From NCBI GenBank assembly GCA_016784945.1, contig JADHTP010000003.1, positions 1 to 38,213 on the forward strand: 38,213 bases of DNA. Direction: 5' to 3'. This stretch comes from Deltaproteobacteria bacterium. Lineage in GTDB: Bacteria; Myxococcota_A; UBA9042; DTJE01. Below the pieces are notes generated by a model that made no database searches, was not told the DNA's origin, and saw only the letters and a program-made list of their open reading frames with translations. Below are positions 1 through 8,392 of this stretch, piece after piece. The position numbers were made by a program, and so were the translations under genes. Position 1 is the first letter of the stretch. Every line of letters starts with the position of its first letter.

Positions 1-1
1 A

Positions 2-406
2 GAAGATTCCGATTCCCTGGACAGCCAGTCGGGGATGCATGAGCTGGAGGCGCTGGGACCGGGGACGGTCTATGTGCTGCCTCACCATTCCTGGGCCCGG
101 TTCGAGCAGGACGGGGTGTTCCAGGTGGGGGTGGAGGATTCCTTCCTGGCGGCCGTGGGCCGGGTGGCGTCGGTCACGTTTCCCGACGAATCCGAACTGC
201 TGGACCAGGGCGCCGTTGGAATCCGACTTACCAACGAACCCGGCGAGGAGCATGGCGTGGCCATGCCCGTGAGTGGTCAGGTGATGGCCGTCAATCCCGA
301 GGTCATGGCCGATCCCGGGGCCATCCGGACCGACACCTGGATGATGAAGGTGCTGCCCACGCACCTGGACAGCGAGATCCGCAGCCTCATGGTACGGAAA
401 GACTAG
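2..406 (+). CDS. GcvH-like domain protein lacking the lipoyl lysine (5' end may lie outside window)
   Basis: The reading frame is open from base 2, so the gene may begin outside the window; an internal ATG lies at 35 but has no clear ribosome-binding site. From about base 95 the protein follows the glycine-cleavage H-protein fold: HSWARFEQDG, then VGVEDSFLAAVGRV, a FPDES turn, and the MPVSGQVMAVNPEV block that matches the APVSGxVxxVN core of GcvH, ending in a DTWMMKV strand. In true H-protein a lysine about eight residues before the PVSG motif carries lipoate. Here that stretch (LTNEPGEEHGVA) has no lysine at all. It is therefore probably a GcvH-like domain that does not act as a lipoyl carrier, perhaps a structural or regulatory paralogue. 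The family assignment is fairly safe; the role is unknown. Confidence 0.65.
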   Translation, partial: EDSDSLDSQSGMHELEALGPGTVYVLPHHSWARFEQDGVFQVGVEDSFLAAVGRVASVTFPDESELLDQGAVGIRLTNEPGEEHGVAMPVSGQVMAVNPEVMADPGAIRTDTWMMKVLPTHLDSEIRSLMVRKD

Positions 407-565
407 TGACCTGTCCCGTTATTTCGTCACATAATTCGTCGGCCCTTCACGACGCTGCCGGCGTTACGCCTCCTCAAAATACCACCGGTATTCCTTCGTC
501 GCCGTGCCTTGGCAGCCCCGCGATTGACTCGACGACTTCTGCAACGAACTTCCAAAGACAGGACA

Positions 566-1546
566 CTAGGCCTGGAGGCCGAATACCTTTTTCAGGTCCC
601 GCACCTGCTGGTCGAGGTCATCGTAGAAATCATCGGAGCCGGCCGAAAACCGCAGGAGGATGTGGCTGAGTTCGGGGGGTATCCAGGGGTAGAGCCGGCC
701 CAGGTTGGCCACCCGGTGGGGAAACAGGAGCATGGCGTCTTCTTTGGCGAGGGGCCCTTCGAGACCCGGGAATCGATCGGGTTCGCGCCGGACCTCGTGG
801 ACCGTGTGGTGGCCCTGGCCCACCACGTAGACCAGCACGTTTCCCATGCTCCAGACGTCGAAGTCGGCGAAGTTGACGTGGTAGTCGAAATCGATCCAGG
901 TGAATACTCCCGTGTCCCGGTCGATGAGGATGTGGTCGTTGCGGATGTCGCCGTGGTGGTGACCCCGGCGATGCACGCCGGCCAGGGCCTCCACGCAGTC
1001 GACGACCTTCTTCATCAGGCCCGGCAGTTCCTCGTGGAAATACTGCTCGTGGCCCATGGTGTATTTCTCCATGTGCTTGAACAGGCTGCGCCCCCGGATC
1101 CGGTCGATGACCCGGATGGGATCCCCGCTCACGTCCCGACGGGTTACGCCCTGCATGAACCGGGGATCGCCCCGCACCAGGTCCATGAAGTCGCTTTCCT
1201 TGTCGGGATTGCGACGGAAACGCAGGGTGAAGTCCCCCACCGTGGTGGAAAATTGTTCGTGGAACACCAGCTTGATGATCTTTTCGGCCCCGTCTTCCAA
1301 TTTTACGGCGTACTTCACCCAGAACTTGGGCTGGTCGTCGATGCCGAATCGTCCCTCGCTGGCATTGCCCAGGATGAAGTAGTCGTTGCCTTCCAGCCGC
1401 AGGACACAGCCCCCGGGGATGGCCATGTAGTTGGAGGCGTCCTCCAGCACCTCCACGGGACCGCGCACCCGGCGGTTGCTGAACCGTTCGATGCGATCTT
1501 TGATCTCGGCGGGGTTGTCGAAGGTCATGACACAAGGATAAGGCAC
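566..1546 (-). CDS. Protein-kinase-like / aminoglycoside-phosphotransferase-fold protein
   Basis: This 326-residue protein has the core of a kinase-fold phosphotransferase. Residues 198-205 (HGDIRNDH) match the HxDxxxxN catalytic loop, with D200 as candidate base and N203 as metal ligand. Residues 217-221 (WIDFD) replace the DFG motif, with D219 as the metal ligand. A lysine in the KIIKLVF strand (about 89-95) could be the ATP-anchoring residue. The start is a GTG at 1546 with GAGG about seven bases upstream; an ATG at 1528 is possible but lacks such a site. No membrane segment or signal peptide is seen. It is divergent from standard Ser/Thr kinases, so substrate and activity are unknown. It is divergently oriented to the adenylate-forming enzyme gene downstream. 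Confidence 0.7.
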   Translation of the reverse strand: MPYPCVMTFDNPAEIKDRIERFSNRRVRGPVEVLEDASNYMAIPGGCVLRLEGNDYFILGNASEGRFGIDDQPKFWVKYAVKLEDGAEKIIKLVFHEQFSTTVGDFTLRFRRNPDKESDFMDLVRGDPRFMQGVTRRDVSGDPIRVIDRIRGRSLFKHMEKYTMGHEQYFHEELPGLMKKVVDCVEALAGVHRRGHHHGDIRNDHILIDRDTGVFTWIDFDYHVNFADFDVWSMGNVLVYVVGQGHHTVHEVRREPDRFPGLEGPLAKEDAMLLFPHRVANLGRLYPWIPPELSHILLRFSAGSDDFYDDLDQQVRDLKKVFGLQA

Positions 1547-1569
1547 AACCGGCCCTCAGGGGAATAATC

Positions 1570-1590
1570 CGCCTGTCGCCTATCGCCTGT
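1570..1590. repeat. Heptamer tandem array (CGCCTGT/CGCCTAT)
   Basis: Three consecutive 7-bp units, CGCCTGT, CGCCTAT and CGCCTGT, followed by a diverged CGGCGGT. Read on the other strand the units are GACAGGC and GATAGGC, which belong to the GAYAGNC family found in other spacers of this window. The array lies in the divergent spacer between the kinase-like gene and the PaaK-like gene. Confidence 0.75.
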
Positions 1591-1656
1591 CGGCGGTGGA
1601 TTGTTCCCTTCCCCTCAGGTCGCGCTACAATCCCCCTGGTCGAACCTGGGGCCGGC

Positions 1657-3060
1657 ATGCGGTATCACGAACTGATCTTCTTCGCGGTCCATCGCCTCCT
1701 GGGCACGGGAACCGCGCAGGCCTGGCGTACGTTGCTGGCGGCGGAAGACCAGTCGCCCGGGACCCTGTTCAGGTCCCGGGACGCGGCCCTCGCGGCCGTC
1801 TGGGAGCGCCTTCGGACCGCCACGCCCTTCTATCGCGAATGGCTGCCCCCGGGACCCCTGCTGGACGGGTCTGGCCGCCTGCGACCCGATGTCTGGGCCG
1901 CTGCGCCGGTGACAGACCGTCGGGACATCCGCACCCACTTCGACGACATGGTGGCCTTTCCCTCGGCCGATGCGCGGCGGGCGTGGCGGGAACGTCGGGC
2001 CCTGCCCGCCGGTTGGACCGTCCAGAAGAGCGGCGGGTCCACGGGTCAGCCCGTCGAATACCTTCAGGATCGCACGTGGCAGGCCTGGAACCGGGCCGCG
2101 GCTCTCTGGTGCGACAAGCTGTCAGGCGCCTGGCCATGTCGTGAGAAGCGCCTCAAGATCTGGGGAGGCACCCAGGAGATCCGCGGGGTGAAGGTCCCTT
2201 TGACCACGCGCCTGTCGTCCTGGCTCCAACGGGGCATCATCCTGCCGTCCTTCCGCATGGACGAAGCCACCATGCGCGGTCATATCGAAACCATCAACCG
2301 GCGCACCGACGCGCCCACCCTGGAAGGCTACGTGTCCACCCTGTACACCCTGGCCAGGTTTGCCCGGGGGGCCGGTCTGTCCGTGAGGCCCCTGCAACGG
2401 GTGATTTCCTCCGCCGGGACCCTGCATGCCCCCATGAAGGAACTCATGGAGGCGGTCTATGGCGGACCGGTGTTCGATCGCTACGGGTCCCGGGACGGCG
2501 GCGCCACGGCGAACCAGTGTGAACTGAGGCGGGGCCTCCACGTGTGCGAGCCCACGCTGTACGTGGAGGTGGTGGACAAAAAGGGTCGACAGGTGCCCGA
2601 CGGATCCGAGGGCGACATCCTGTTGACCCAGTTGCACAACCACGGCATGCCCCTCTTTCGCTACCGCATCGGCGACCGGGGTGTGATGGACCCCGAGCCC
2701 TGTCCCTGCGGGCGCCCCCACCGGGTGTTGAAGAAACTGCTGGGGCGGGTCACGGAGCGCATCTGTACACCCGACGGCCGGATCCTGGATTCCCTGTATT
2801 TCGTCCACCTCCTGGGCGTGGTGTTGAATTCGGGATGGCTCGATCGCTTCCAGGTGGTGCAGGACAAGCAAGACGAGGTCCGGATAGCCCTGGTACCCCG
2901 GGAGGGTTCCAGCCCCGGGGAAAGGGAAAGCGGCCTGCGGGCGGTGATCGCGGAACTCGAAGAATCCCTGGGTCCTTCGGTGCGTCTGGATGCCCGTCTC
3001 GTGGGGGACATCCCCCCGTCACCCTCCGGAAAACACCTCTACGTGGTCTCGTCCCTCTGA
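1657..3060 (+). CDS. PaaK/CapK-like adenylate-forming enzyme (phenylacetate-CoA ligase / F390 synthetase family)
   Basis: The 467-residue protein matches the PaaK/coenzyme F390 synthetase branch of the ANL adenylating enzymes. Visible marks are a P-loop-like KSGGSTGQPVEY segment near residue 127, an SSAGTLH segment, the YGSRDGG box near 281, and a CPCGRPHRVLKKLLGR block near 352. The last corresponds to the G-R-x-x-E/D hinge before the C-terminal lid domain. Enzymes of this family activate a carboxylate as acyl-AMP and may pass it to CoA or another acceptor. Length is close to the usual 430-460. There is no signal peptide, so it is probably cytosolic. Neither neighbour reveals the substrate. 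Because the wider window holds several acyltransferases, an aryl or fatty acid substrate is a reasonable but unproven guess. Confidence 0.85.
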   Translation: MRYHELIFFAVHRLLGTGTAQAWRTLLAAEDQSPGTLFRSRDAALAAVWERLRTATPFYREWLPPGPLLDGSGRLRPDVWAAAPVTDRRDIRTHFDDMVAFPSADARRAWRERRALPAGWTVQKSGGSTGQPVEYLQDRTWQAWNRAAALWCDKLSGAWPCREKRLKIWGGTQEIRGVKVPLTTRLSSWLQRGIILPSFRMDEATMRGHIETINRRTDAPTLEGYVSTLYTLARFARGAGLSVRPLQRVISSAGTLHAPMKELMEAVYGGPVFDRYGSRDGGATANQCELRRGLHVCEPTLYVEVVDKKGRQVPDGSEGDILLTQLHNHGMPLFRYRIGDRGVMDPEPCPCGRPHRVLKKLLGRVTERICTPDGRILDSLYFVHLLGVVLNSGWLDRFQVVQDKQDEVRIALVPREGSSPGERESGLRAVIAELEESLGPSVRLDARLVGDIPPSPSGKHLYVVSSL

Positions 3061-3075
3061 GATTGGACTCTCCGC

Positions 3076-3089
3076 ACGATCAACGATCG
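3076..3089. repeat. Heptamer pair (ACGATCA ACGATCG)
   Basis: Two adjacent 7-bp units, ACGATCA and ACGATCG, followed by ACG. Rotated, they read GATCAAC/GATCGAC and are the same words seen at 11267-11287 and 34516-34529. Short, so weak on its own; it is reported because the same word recurs in two other spacers. Confidence 0.5.
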
Positions 3090-3098
3090 ACGTTTCCA

Positions 3099-3127
3099 TT
3101 GCAGTTTCGGGGTTTACGGGGCAAACT
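3099..3127 (+). promoter_or_regulatory. Possible sigma70-type promoter for the barrel-nhaC pair
   Basis: TTGCAG at 3099-3104 and CAAACT at 3122-3127 are separated by 17 bp. Both are imperfect matches to the -35 and -10 hexamers. The distance to the proposed TTG start at 3161 is suitable. Tentative. Confidence 0.3.
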
Positions 3128-3160
3128 ACGCCGTCCGATGTCTTTGCCGGCGAGGTTGGT

Positions 3161-4063
3161 TTGAAACCGATCCTGTTAGTGCCCGCCATCCTGACTTCCT
3201 TTCTGTGTTCCTCCGGCCTGGCCCAGGAGCCGGAAACAGATGGCGTGCCTCAAGCCCCGCCCGAACCGGAACCCGTCGCGGAACCGGAACCGATCCCGGA
3301 AGAGGCCCCGCCCGAGGCGCCCCCGGACGAGGTGGAGGTCGTCACACCCGATGACGGGACCGAGGATGCGGTTGAGGAGGCCGTGGCCGCTGCAAGGAAA
3401 AAGAACCATTGCCGCCACATCTGCCAGGGCGATTTCACCGTGGGCCTTGGCATCGGGTACACCTATTTCGCGGTACAGGGTGTCAGCGATGACCACATCT
3501 CCGTGATAGAAAACCAGGACGGTACCGGAACCCTGTTCCCGACCAACGAAGACCCGGGTAACCGGGGGAGCGGCTACGGGATCACGTTCACTGGTCATTT
3601 CGGCTACACCGTGGTGGACAACTGGATGATCGGGGCCGCGGTCCACTACGCCTACCAGTTCAAGACCCTGCAACTGGAGGCCTTCGGCCGGTACTACATC
3701 AAGATGAAGCAACCGGACACCCTGCCTTTCATCGGTGTGCGGCTGGGGTACCTGTGGGGCATGGGAAACCACGACTCGCCGGTGTTCAGGGAAACGCCGT
3801 TCGACAAACTGGTAGACGCGGAAGGAAATGAGAGCCTTCCTAGTTCGAACGACCAGACCGTGGTGGACGAAAAAGGTGAAAATACGGTCTTCGACAGCAA
3901 CAAGAATTCCAACGGATACCTGGGCGCCGTGGAACTGGGGGTGGTCCACTTCTTCACTCCCAACGTGGGCCTCTTCGTCACCCTGGGCTACCAGTACCTC
4001 TTCACCGGCTACAACAAGGGCGGCGGCGTGGACATCAAGGGCTGCGTCGCCTTCAGTTTCTAG
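3161..4063 (+). CDS. Outer-membrane beta-barrel protein with Pro/Glu-rich N-terminal spacer
   Basis: The 300-residue product starts at TTG 3161, preceded by GAGG. That start gives a normal signal peptide (LKPILLVPAILTSFLC...GLAQ); an upstream in-frame ATG would place the signal peptide about 57 residues inside. After cleavage comes a spacer rich in PEPEP/EAPPE (about residues 24-67), then a lysine-rich AARKKNHC stretch. About 210 residues of alternating beta strands with many Gly, Tyr and Phe follow (GLGIGYTYFAV, YGITFTGHFGYTVV, AFGRYYIKM, GVRLGYLWGM, NVGLFVTLGYQYLF). The chain ends in VAFSF; a terminal Phe is the usual BAM-complex signal. It resembles small 8-10 strand barrels of the OmpA/OmpW type. 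The Pro/Glu segment may cross the periplasm or interact with peptidoglycan. It sits 14 bp upstream of nhaC and is probably co-transcribed. Confidence 0.75.
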   Translation: MKPILLVPAILTSFLCSSGLAQEPETDGVPQAPPEPEPVAEPEPIPEEAPPEAPPDEVEVVTPDDGTEDAVEEAVAAARKKNHCRHICQGDFTVGLGIGYTYFAVQGVSDDHISVIENQDGTGTLFPTNEDPGNRGSGYGITFTGHFGYTVVDNWMIGAAVHYAYQFKTLQLEAFGRYYIKMKQPDTLPFIGVRLGYLWGMGNHDSPVFRETPFDKLVDAEGNESLPSSNDQTVVDEKGENTVFDSNKNSNGYLGAVELGVVHFFTPNVGLFVTLGYQYLFTGYNKGGGVDIKGCVAFSF

Positions 4064-4077
4064 CGGAGGTCTGATCC

Positions 4078-5499
4078 ATGGGTGAGGGGAACAGGGGCCC
4101 GGTCCGGCCGGCGAATCTGGCCCACGCCCTGGTCCCCGTGGTCTTTCTGGTGACCTCCCTCGGCGTCAACGTCCTCGCATTCGATTCGAGCCCCCACATC
4201 CCGCTCATCCTGTCCACGGCCGTGGCGGCCCTGGTGGGCTGGCGCCTCGGTCACACCTGGAAGGGACTGGAAGAGGGCCTCATTGGCGGGATCACCAAGG
4301 CCCTCCAGGCGTGCCTGATCCTCCTGGTGGTGGGTACCCTCATCGGTACCTGGATCGTGAGCGGCATCGTGCCGGCCATGATCTACTACGGGCTGCAGAT
4401 CGTGTCACCGGGCCTTTTCCTGTTCACCGCCTGCCTGTTGTGTGCCGTGGTTTCCCTGGCCACGGGCAGTTCCTGGTCCACCGCGGGCACCGTGGGCATT
4501 GCCCTCGTGGGGATGGGGCAGGGACTGGGGGTGCCCCTGCCGCTGGTGGCGGGCGCCATCGTGTCGGGGGCCTACCTCGGGGACAAGATGAGCCCCCTGT
4601 CGGACACCACGAACCTGGCTCCCGCCGTGGCCGGCACTGATCTGTTCGTCCACATCCGCCACATGGTGTACACCACCGGGCCGAGCTTCCTCATCGCCCT
4701 GGCGGCTTACCTGGCCATCGGTCTTTTCTACCAGGGCGAGTCCGTTCCCCTGGAATCCATCGCGTCCATCACCACCCTCCTCCAGGGGCATTTCAACATC
4801 AACCTCGGACTGCTGATCCCCCCGCTGCTGGTCATCGGCATGGTGGTGCTGCGTCTGCCGGCGCTGCCCGCCCTGCTTGGGGGCGCGGTCCTGGGCGGCC
4901 TGTTCGCCGCCGTGATGCAGGGGACCGGGGTCGGCGACGTCATGAAAGCGGCCTACGGGGGCTACGTGTCCCATACCGGCGTGGAAGCCGTGGACGGCCT
5001 GTTGACCCGCGGCGGCCTCACGGGCATGTATTCCACCGTGGCCCTGATCCTGTGCGCCCTGTCTTTCGGGGGCGTGCTGGAAAAGACGGGCATGCTGGCG
5101 GCCATTGCCGGTGCCATCCTGAAGCTGGCCCGGTCCACGGGGAGCCTGGTCCTGGCCACCGTGGCCACGGCCATGGCCATGAACGTGCTGGCGCCGGACC
5201 AGTACTTGGCCATCATCGTGCCTGGCCGCATGTACCAGGACGCCTACCGCAAGAGGGGCCTCCACATGAAGAACCTGTCCCGCGCCCTGGAAGACGGGGG
5301 CACCCTGTCATCGCCCCTCATCCCCTGGAACACCTGCGGGGCCTTCATGATGGCGACCCTGGGCGTGCACCCGTTCCTGTACCTGCCTTTCGCTTTCGTG
5401 AATCTGCTGAACCCGGTGATCTCGGTGTTCTACGGCTATACGGGCCTCACAATGCATCCCGCCCCGTCATCAGACGATTCCCGTACTGAAGGCGCCTGA
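4078..5499 (+). CDS. nhaC: NhaC-family Na+/H+ antiporter
   Basis: The 473-residue integral membrane protein has about 11-12 hydrophobic segments and the hallmarks of the NhaC ion transporter family. These are GSSWSTAGTVG near residue 130, GAYLGDKMSPLSDTTNLAP near 165, and a second half with MAMNVLAPDQYLAIIVPGR and EDGGTLSSPLIPWNTCG. Such proteins exchange Na+ for H+, or malate-2H+ for Na+-lactate, across the inner membrane. The start has a strong GGAGG site nine bases upstream and follows the barrel gene closely. The 3' end overlaps the convergent ChaN-like gene by 53 bp. Substrate exchange mode cannot be read from the sequence. Confidence 0.9.
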   Translation: MGEGNRGPVRPANLAHALVPVVFLVTSLGVNVLAFDSSPHIPLILSTAVAALVGWRLGHTWKGLEEGLIGGITKALQACLILLVVGTLIGTWIVSGIVPAMIYYGLQIVSPGLFLFTACLLCAVVSLATGSSWSTAGTVGIALVGMGQGLGVPLPLVAGAIVSGAYLGDKMSPLSDTTNLAPAVAGTDLFVHIRHMVYTTGPSFLIALAAYLAIGLFYQGESVPLESIASITTLLQGHFNINLGLLIPPLLVIGMVVLRLPALPALLGGAVLGGLFAAVMQGTGVGDVMKAAYGGYVSHTGVEAVDGLLTRGGLTGMYSTVALILCALSFGGVLEKTGMLAAIAGAILKLARSTGSLVLATVATAMAMNVLAPDQYLAIIVPGRMYQDAYRKRGLHMKNLSRALEDGGTLSSPLIPWNTCGAFMMATLGVHPFLYLPFAFVNLLNPVISVFYGYTGLTMHPAPSSDDSRTEGA

Positions 5500-7060
5500 C
5501 CTGGTCCCGGAAGAACTGCTGCTTCCAGGGCGGCGCCGAATAGAACATGCCCGTGGGCGTGTCCGCGGTGAGCTCGCGATACCAGACGAAGGCGTCATAG
5601 GCCACGCCATAGAAGCTGCCGTCCAGGTCGGGAATGGCGTGATCCATGAAGGGGCTTTCGTTGCAGTCCAGGCCCGGTTCGTCCGCTGCCAGGAAGTACC
5701 GGTCCTCCGGCAGGGGATCCAGGGCGCTGGTGATTATCGGCGGTTCGGCGGGAACGGGCTGGGACATGATCCCGTAGAAGACCTGGCTGCCGTTTCCGAT
5801 GGCGGGTGTCACCGTATACACGGCGTCCTGGCCCGCGAAGACCTCCTCGTCCAGGTACGACGACACGGTCCAGGTCCCCTTTCCCGCGTGGGCCGCGCCC
5901 ATGTGGGCATAGACCCGTCCCGGCCGGGCCTCGATGGCCTTGTGGAACAGGTACTTGACCAGCTCCTCCCGGTGCTTGAGCATCTCGATCATGGCGGACA
6001 TGTCCTGTCCCGTCATGGCCGCCATCATGAAGTCCTGCGACGCCATGATGGCCCCTGTCCACAGGGCCAGTGACAGCTTCTCCAGCCATTCGCAGTCCTC
6101 GGCCGACATGGCCTGGCACACGGTGTCCAGGCTGCCCAGGATGTGTTCGCGGTAGGCCTTGGCCTGATTCACGTAGGCCGTTTCCAGGCCGAACATCCCG
6201 TAGCTGTCCACTTCCCGGGGGGGCGGCAGCGTGTCCAGGACCATGGCCTTGGCCGGGGCCGCCAGTCCGTCGACCAGGGCCTCGATCTGCTCGTTCACCC
6301 AGGCCAGTCTCTGGGGCACGTCGATACCCGCCAGGTACAGGTCCAGGCCCTCACTCCGCAATTCCAGCGCCCTCTGCGGGAAGACCCGGCGGAACATGTT
6401 GTCTCCGTACATCTGGAAGCCGATGGCCTGGGCGGCCGCGGCGTCCCCGGTTCTGGCATAGGCGTTCAGCGCGTCGGTGGTGTCCATGCCGATTTCCAGG
6501 ACCCAGGTGTCCACCCCGGCGTGGCGCGCGAGGTGCTCCGCCAGGTCCACGCTGTCCGGGCCGATTTCGTTGGACCCGTGTATCTCGCCCAGCACCATGA
6601 CCTGGCGGCCCTGGAACTCCCGCATGAACACGGTGTAGTCCCACTGTCCGCCGGATGCGTCGCACTGAAGGGGAATGGCGTTGGCCGACACGAACGCCTT
6701 GACGGCCTGCTGCCCTTCGGGGGGCGGCGTGGTGGTGGGGCAGGTGGCCAGTTCGGGCTGGTCGCAGGGGCTGGCGGGCACCATGACCTCCAGCGCCACG
6801 GTCTCCATGGCCGTTTCGGGGATCGTGTCCTCGACCCCCGTTTCGGGATCGGTGGTTTCCGGTACGGCGGTGTTGTCCGGGAAGTCCATTGGCCCCGATT
6901 CCGTCAACACGTCCAGGGGGGAATTCCCGTCCGGTCCCGGTCCCGTGTCCGGCGTCCCGTTGGAACCGTTTCCCGAGCATGCCGCAGCGAAAATCAAGAG
7001 TCCCGCTGCCGCGGCCCGCGCCACGGTGCGCCAACCTGTTCCTTGTGCCCGTTTCATCAT
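5447..7060 (-). CDS. EreA/ChaN-like (Tiki superfamily) lipoprotein
   Basis: The start is ATG 7060, the first of two adjacent ATG codons, with GGAGG/GGAG upstream; a GTG at 7084 is in frame but less well placed. The 537-residue product begins with an Arg/Lys-rich n-region, a hydrophobic stretch and the lipobox AAAC, followed by a flexible Gly/Pro/Asp region. The core (from about residue 140) has MVLGEIHGSNEIGPDS, a WVLEIGMD strand, and near the C-terminal half VYAHMGAAHAGKG. These are the Glu/His motifs of the erythromycin-esterase/ChaN/Tiki superfamily. ChaN itself binds haem; EreA hydrolyses macrolide lactones; Tiki is a metalloprotease. Which of these applies here cannot be told. It should be anchored to the outer or inner membrane. 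The 3' end overlaps nhaC tail to tail. Confidence 0.65.
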   Translation of the reverse strand: MMKRAQGTGWRTVARAAAAGLLIFAAACSGNGSNGTPDTGPGPDGNSPLDVLTESGPMDFPDNTAVPETTDPETGVEDTIPETAMETVALEVMVPASPCDQPELATCPTTTPPPEGQQAVKAFVSANAIPLQCDASGGQWDYTVFMREFQGRQVMVLGEIHGSNEIGPDSVDLAEHLARHAGVDTWVLEIGMDTTDALNAYARTGDAAAAQAIGFQMYGDNMFRRVFPQRALELRSEGLDLYLAGIDVPQRLAWVNEQIEALVDGLAAPAKAMVLDTLPPPREVDSYGMFGLETAYVNQAKAYREHILGSLDTVCQAMSAEDCEWLEKLSLALWTGAIMASQDFMMAAMTGQDMSAMIEMLKHREELVKYLFHKAIEARPGRVYAHMGAAHAGKGTWTVSSYLDEEVFAGQDAVYTVTPAIGNGSQVFYGIMSQPVPAEPPIITSALDPLPEDRYFLAADEPGLDCNESPFMDHAIPDLDGSFYGVAYDAFVWYRELTADTPTGMFYSAPPWKQQFFRDQVRRLQYGNRLMTGRDAL

Positions 7061-7174
7061 GCGCCTCCACCTCCGGTGTCTCACGGCCCCGTGCCTCGAT
7101 CAGGGGAATGTTACACATTTGTACGGGTTCCGATACCATAGGGGTCAAAGCCTTGCGAATCGCGAGGAGGACCG

Positions 7175-8233
7175 ATGCCCAGGAAGCCCCCCGCCGGTCC
7201 AAAGCCCGTCGTGGACCTCGATCGGGCCATCGACTTCTACGAAAAGCTCGATCCCGACGTCAAGGCCCGGGTCCGACGGGAGATCATGAAGCGGGCCGCC
7301 AGGGACGAAGTGGACCGCCACGCCCGGGAAGTCCGGGAAGAAAAGGCAAAGCGCCTGCTGAGCCAGGGGCGGATTCCGCCGGAGGACCAGTACGAGCCCT
7401 TTTCGGACCAGATCATCGGTTTCCTGAAGGACACGGTGAGCGTCCTGTCCAGGGCCCTGCCCATGGACGCCTACCAGCCGGGTGACGAGAACCGGCGGGA
7501 CCTGTTCCAGAAAGACCTTCGCAACGCCCTGGAGCCCCTGGAGTGGCTGCTCAAGACCTACTTCCGCTACGAAGTGAAGGGCATCGAGAACATCCCCCGG
7601 AAGGGACGGGCCATGATCGTGTCGAACCATGGCTTCCTGCCCATCGACGGCTGGTTCCTCTACTACGAGATCCTGCGGACCATGGGTCGGTGGCCCCGGG
7701 GTCTCACGGACTGGCGGTTGTATCGTCTTCCCTGGATCCGACAGTTCTTCATGGACATGGGCATGGTCCAGGGGTCCCACGAAAACGGCGATGCACTGCT
7801 CCAGGACGAAGAGCTGATCTTCATCATGCCGGGGGGCGCCAGGGAGACCTGGAAGTCGTCCCGGTACCGTTACCGGCTCATCTGGAAAGACCGCCTGGGC
7901 TTCATCCGCCTGGCGCTGAGGAACCGGTGCCCCATCATCCCCTCCGCCAACGTGGGCACCGACGACACCTACCACCTGTTCTTCAACGGGTACACCACGG
8001 CCTACAACCTGTTCCGGACCCGCAAGGCCCTGTTCCCCATCAGCCTGCCCGTGGGCATGGGCATCCTGCCCTTCCCCGTGAAGATGACCCAGTACGTGGG
8101 CGAACCCATCCACCTACCCTATCCGCCTGAGGCCGAAAGCGACCCGGCCATCCTGGAGGAGTGCCAGGATCTGGTAAAGGCCCGGGTGTACGATCTCATC
8201 GACTGCGGGCTCCACGAAAGGGCGGCCGGGTAG
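7175..8233 (+). CDS. Lysophospholipid/DGAT-like acyltransferase (PlsC superfamily)
   Basis: The 352-residue protein has the acyltransferase block SNHGFLPIDGW (H152, D158) and a downstream MPGGARETWKSSRYRY glycine motif. These are followed by RLGFIRLALRNRCPIIPSANVGTDD, the order typical of DGAT-like lysophospholipid acyltransferases. The spacing between His and Asp is one residue longer than in classical HX4D PlsC, as in some mycobacterial and deltaproteobacterial relatives. The first 100 residues are charged and helical, with no signal peptide, so the enzyme is probably peripheral on the cytoplasmic face. The start has GAGGAGG at ideal spacing. It stands alone between divergent and repeat-bearing spacers. 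Exact acceptor (lysophosphatidate, diacylglycerol or other) is unknown. Confidence 0.8.
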   Translation: MPRKPPAGPKPVVDLDRAIDFYEKLDPDVKARVRREIMKRAARDEVDRHAREVREEKAKRLLSQGRIPPEDQYEPFSDQIIGFLKDTVSVLSRALPMDAYQPGDENRRDLFQKDLRNALEPLEWLLKTYFRYEVKGIENIPRKGRAMIVSNHGFLPIDGWFLYYEILRTMGRWPRGLTDWRLYRLPWIRQFFMDMGMVQGSHENGDALLQDEELIFIMPGGARETWKSSRYRYRLIWKDRLGFIRLALRNRCPIIPSANVGTDDTYHLFFNGYTTAYNLFRTRKALFPISLPVGMGILPFPVKMTQYVGEPIHLPYPPEAESDPAILEECQDLVKARVYDLIDCGLHERAAG

Positions 8234-8238
8234 GGGGC

Positions 8239-8270
8239 AGTCAATAGTCAATAGTTCATAGTCAATAGTC
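8239..8270. repeat. Heptamer array, left arm (AGTCAAT)
   Basis: Four and a half 7-bp units: AGTCAAT, AGTCAAT, AGTTCAT, AGTCAAT, AGTC. It begins six bases after the acyltransferase stop. Its consensus AATAGTC differs by one base from GATAGTC, the reverse complement of the array at 8301-8349, so the two arrays are inverted with respect to each other. Confidence 0.85.
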
Positions 8271-8300
8271 CGGATCTCGGGAGGGGACCTGGGACCTTGA

Positions 8301-8349
8301 TCGACTATCGACTATCGACTATCGACTATCGACTATCGACTATCGACTA
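8301..8349. repeat. Heptamer array, right arm (TCGACTA x7)
   Basis: Seven perfect copies of TCGACTA (GATAGTC on the other strand) with no sequence change between copies, pointing to recent slippage or homogenisation. The array ends 44 bp before the start of the downstream lipoprotein gene and just before a good -10-like TAGAAT at 8360. It is inverted relative to the array at 8239-8270. Confidence 0.9.
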
Positions 8350-8359
8350 ACCCTTTTGC

Positions 8360-8365
8360 TAGAAT
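8360..8365 (+). promoter_or_regulatory. -10-like TAGAAT, with heptamer-derived -35 candidates
   Basis: TAGAAT lies 28 bp before the lipoprotein start. No TTGACA is present; the nearest -35-like hexamer, TCGACT at 8336-8341, is part of the heptamer array and sits 18 bp upstream. Speculative. Confidence 0.3.
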
Positions 8366-8392
8366 CCCGTCCAGGAATTCTGGAGCGATGGC

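Noticed and set aside
478-492. Hairpin AATACC-ACC-GGTATT after the GcvH-like gene as a terminator
   Set aside because: Only a 6-bp stem with no following T run; too weak to call. The rest of the 407-565 spacer showed nothing else.
2990-3160. Upstream extension of the outer-membrane barrel frame
   Set aside because: It overlaps the PaaK-like gene and would bury the signal peptide; the TTG at 3161 fits the leader and ribosome-binding site.
8301-8349. CRISPR-like array
   Set aside because: Units are 7 bp, contiguous and without spacers, so this is a simple tandem array.
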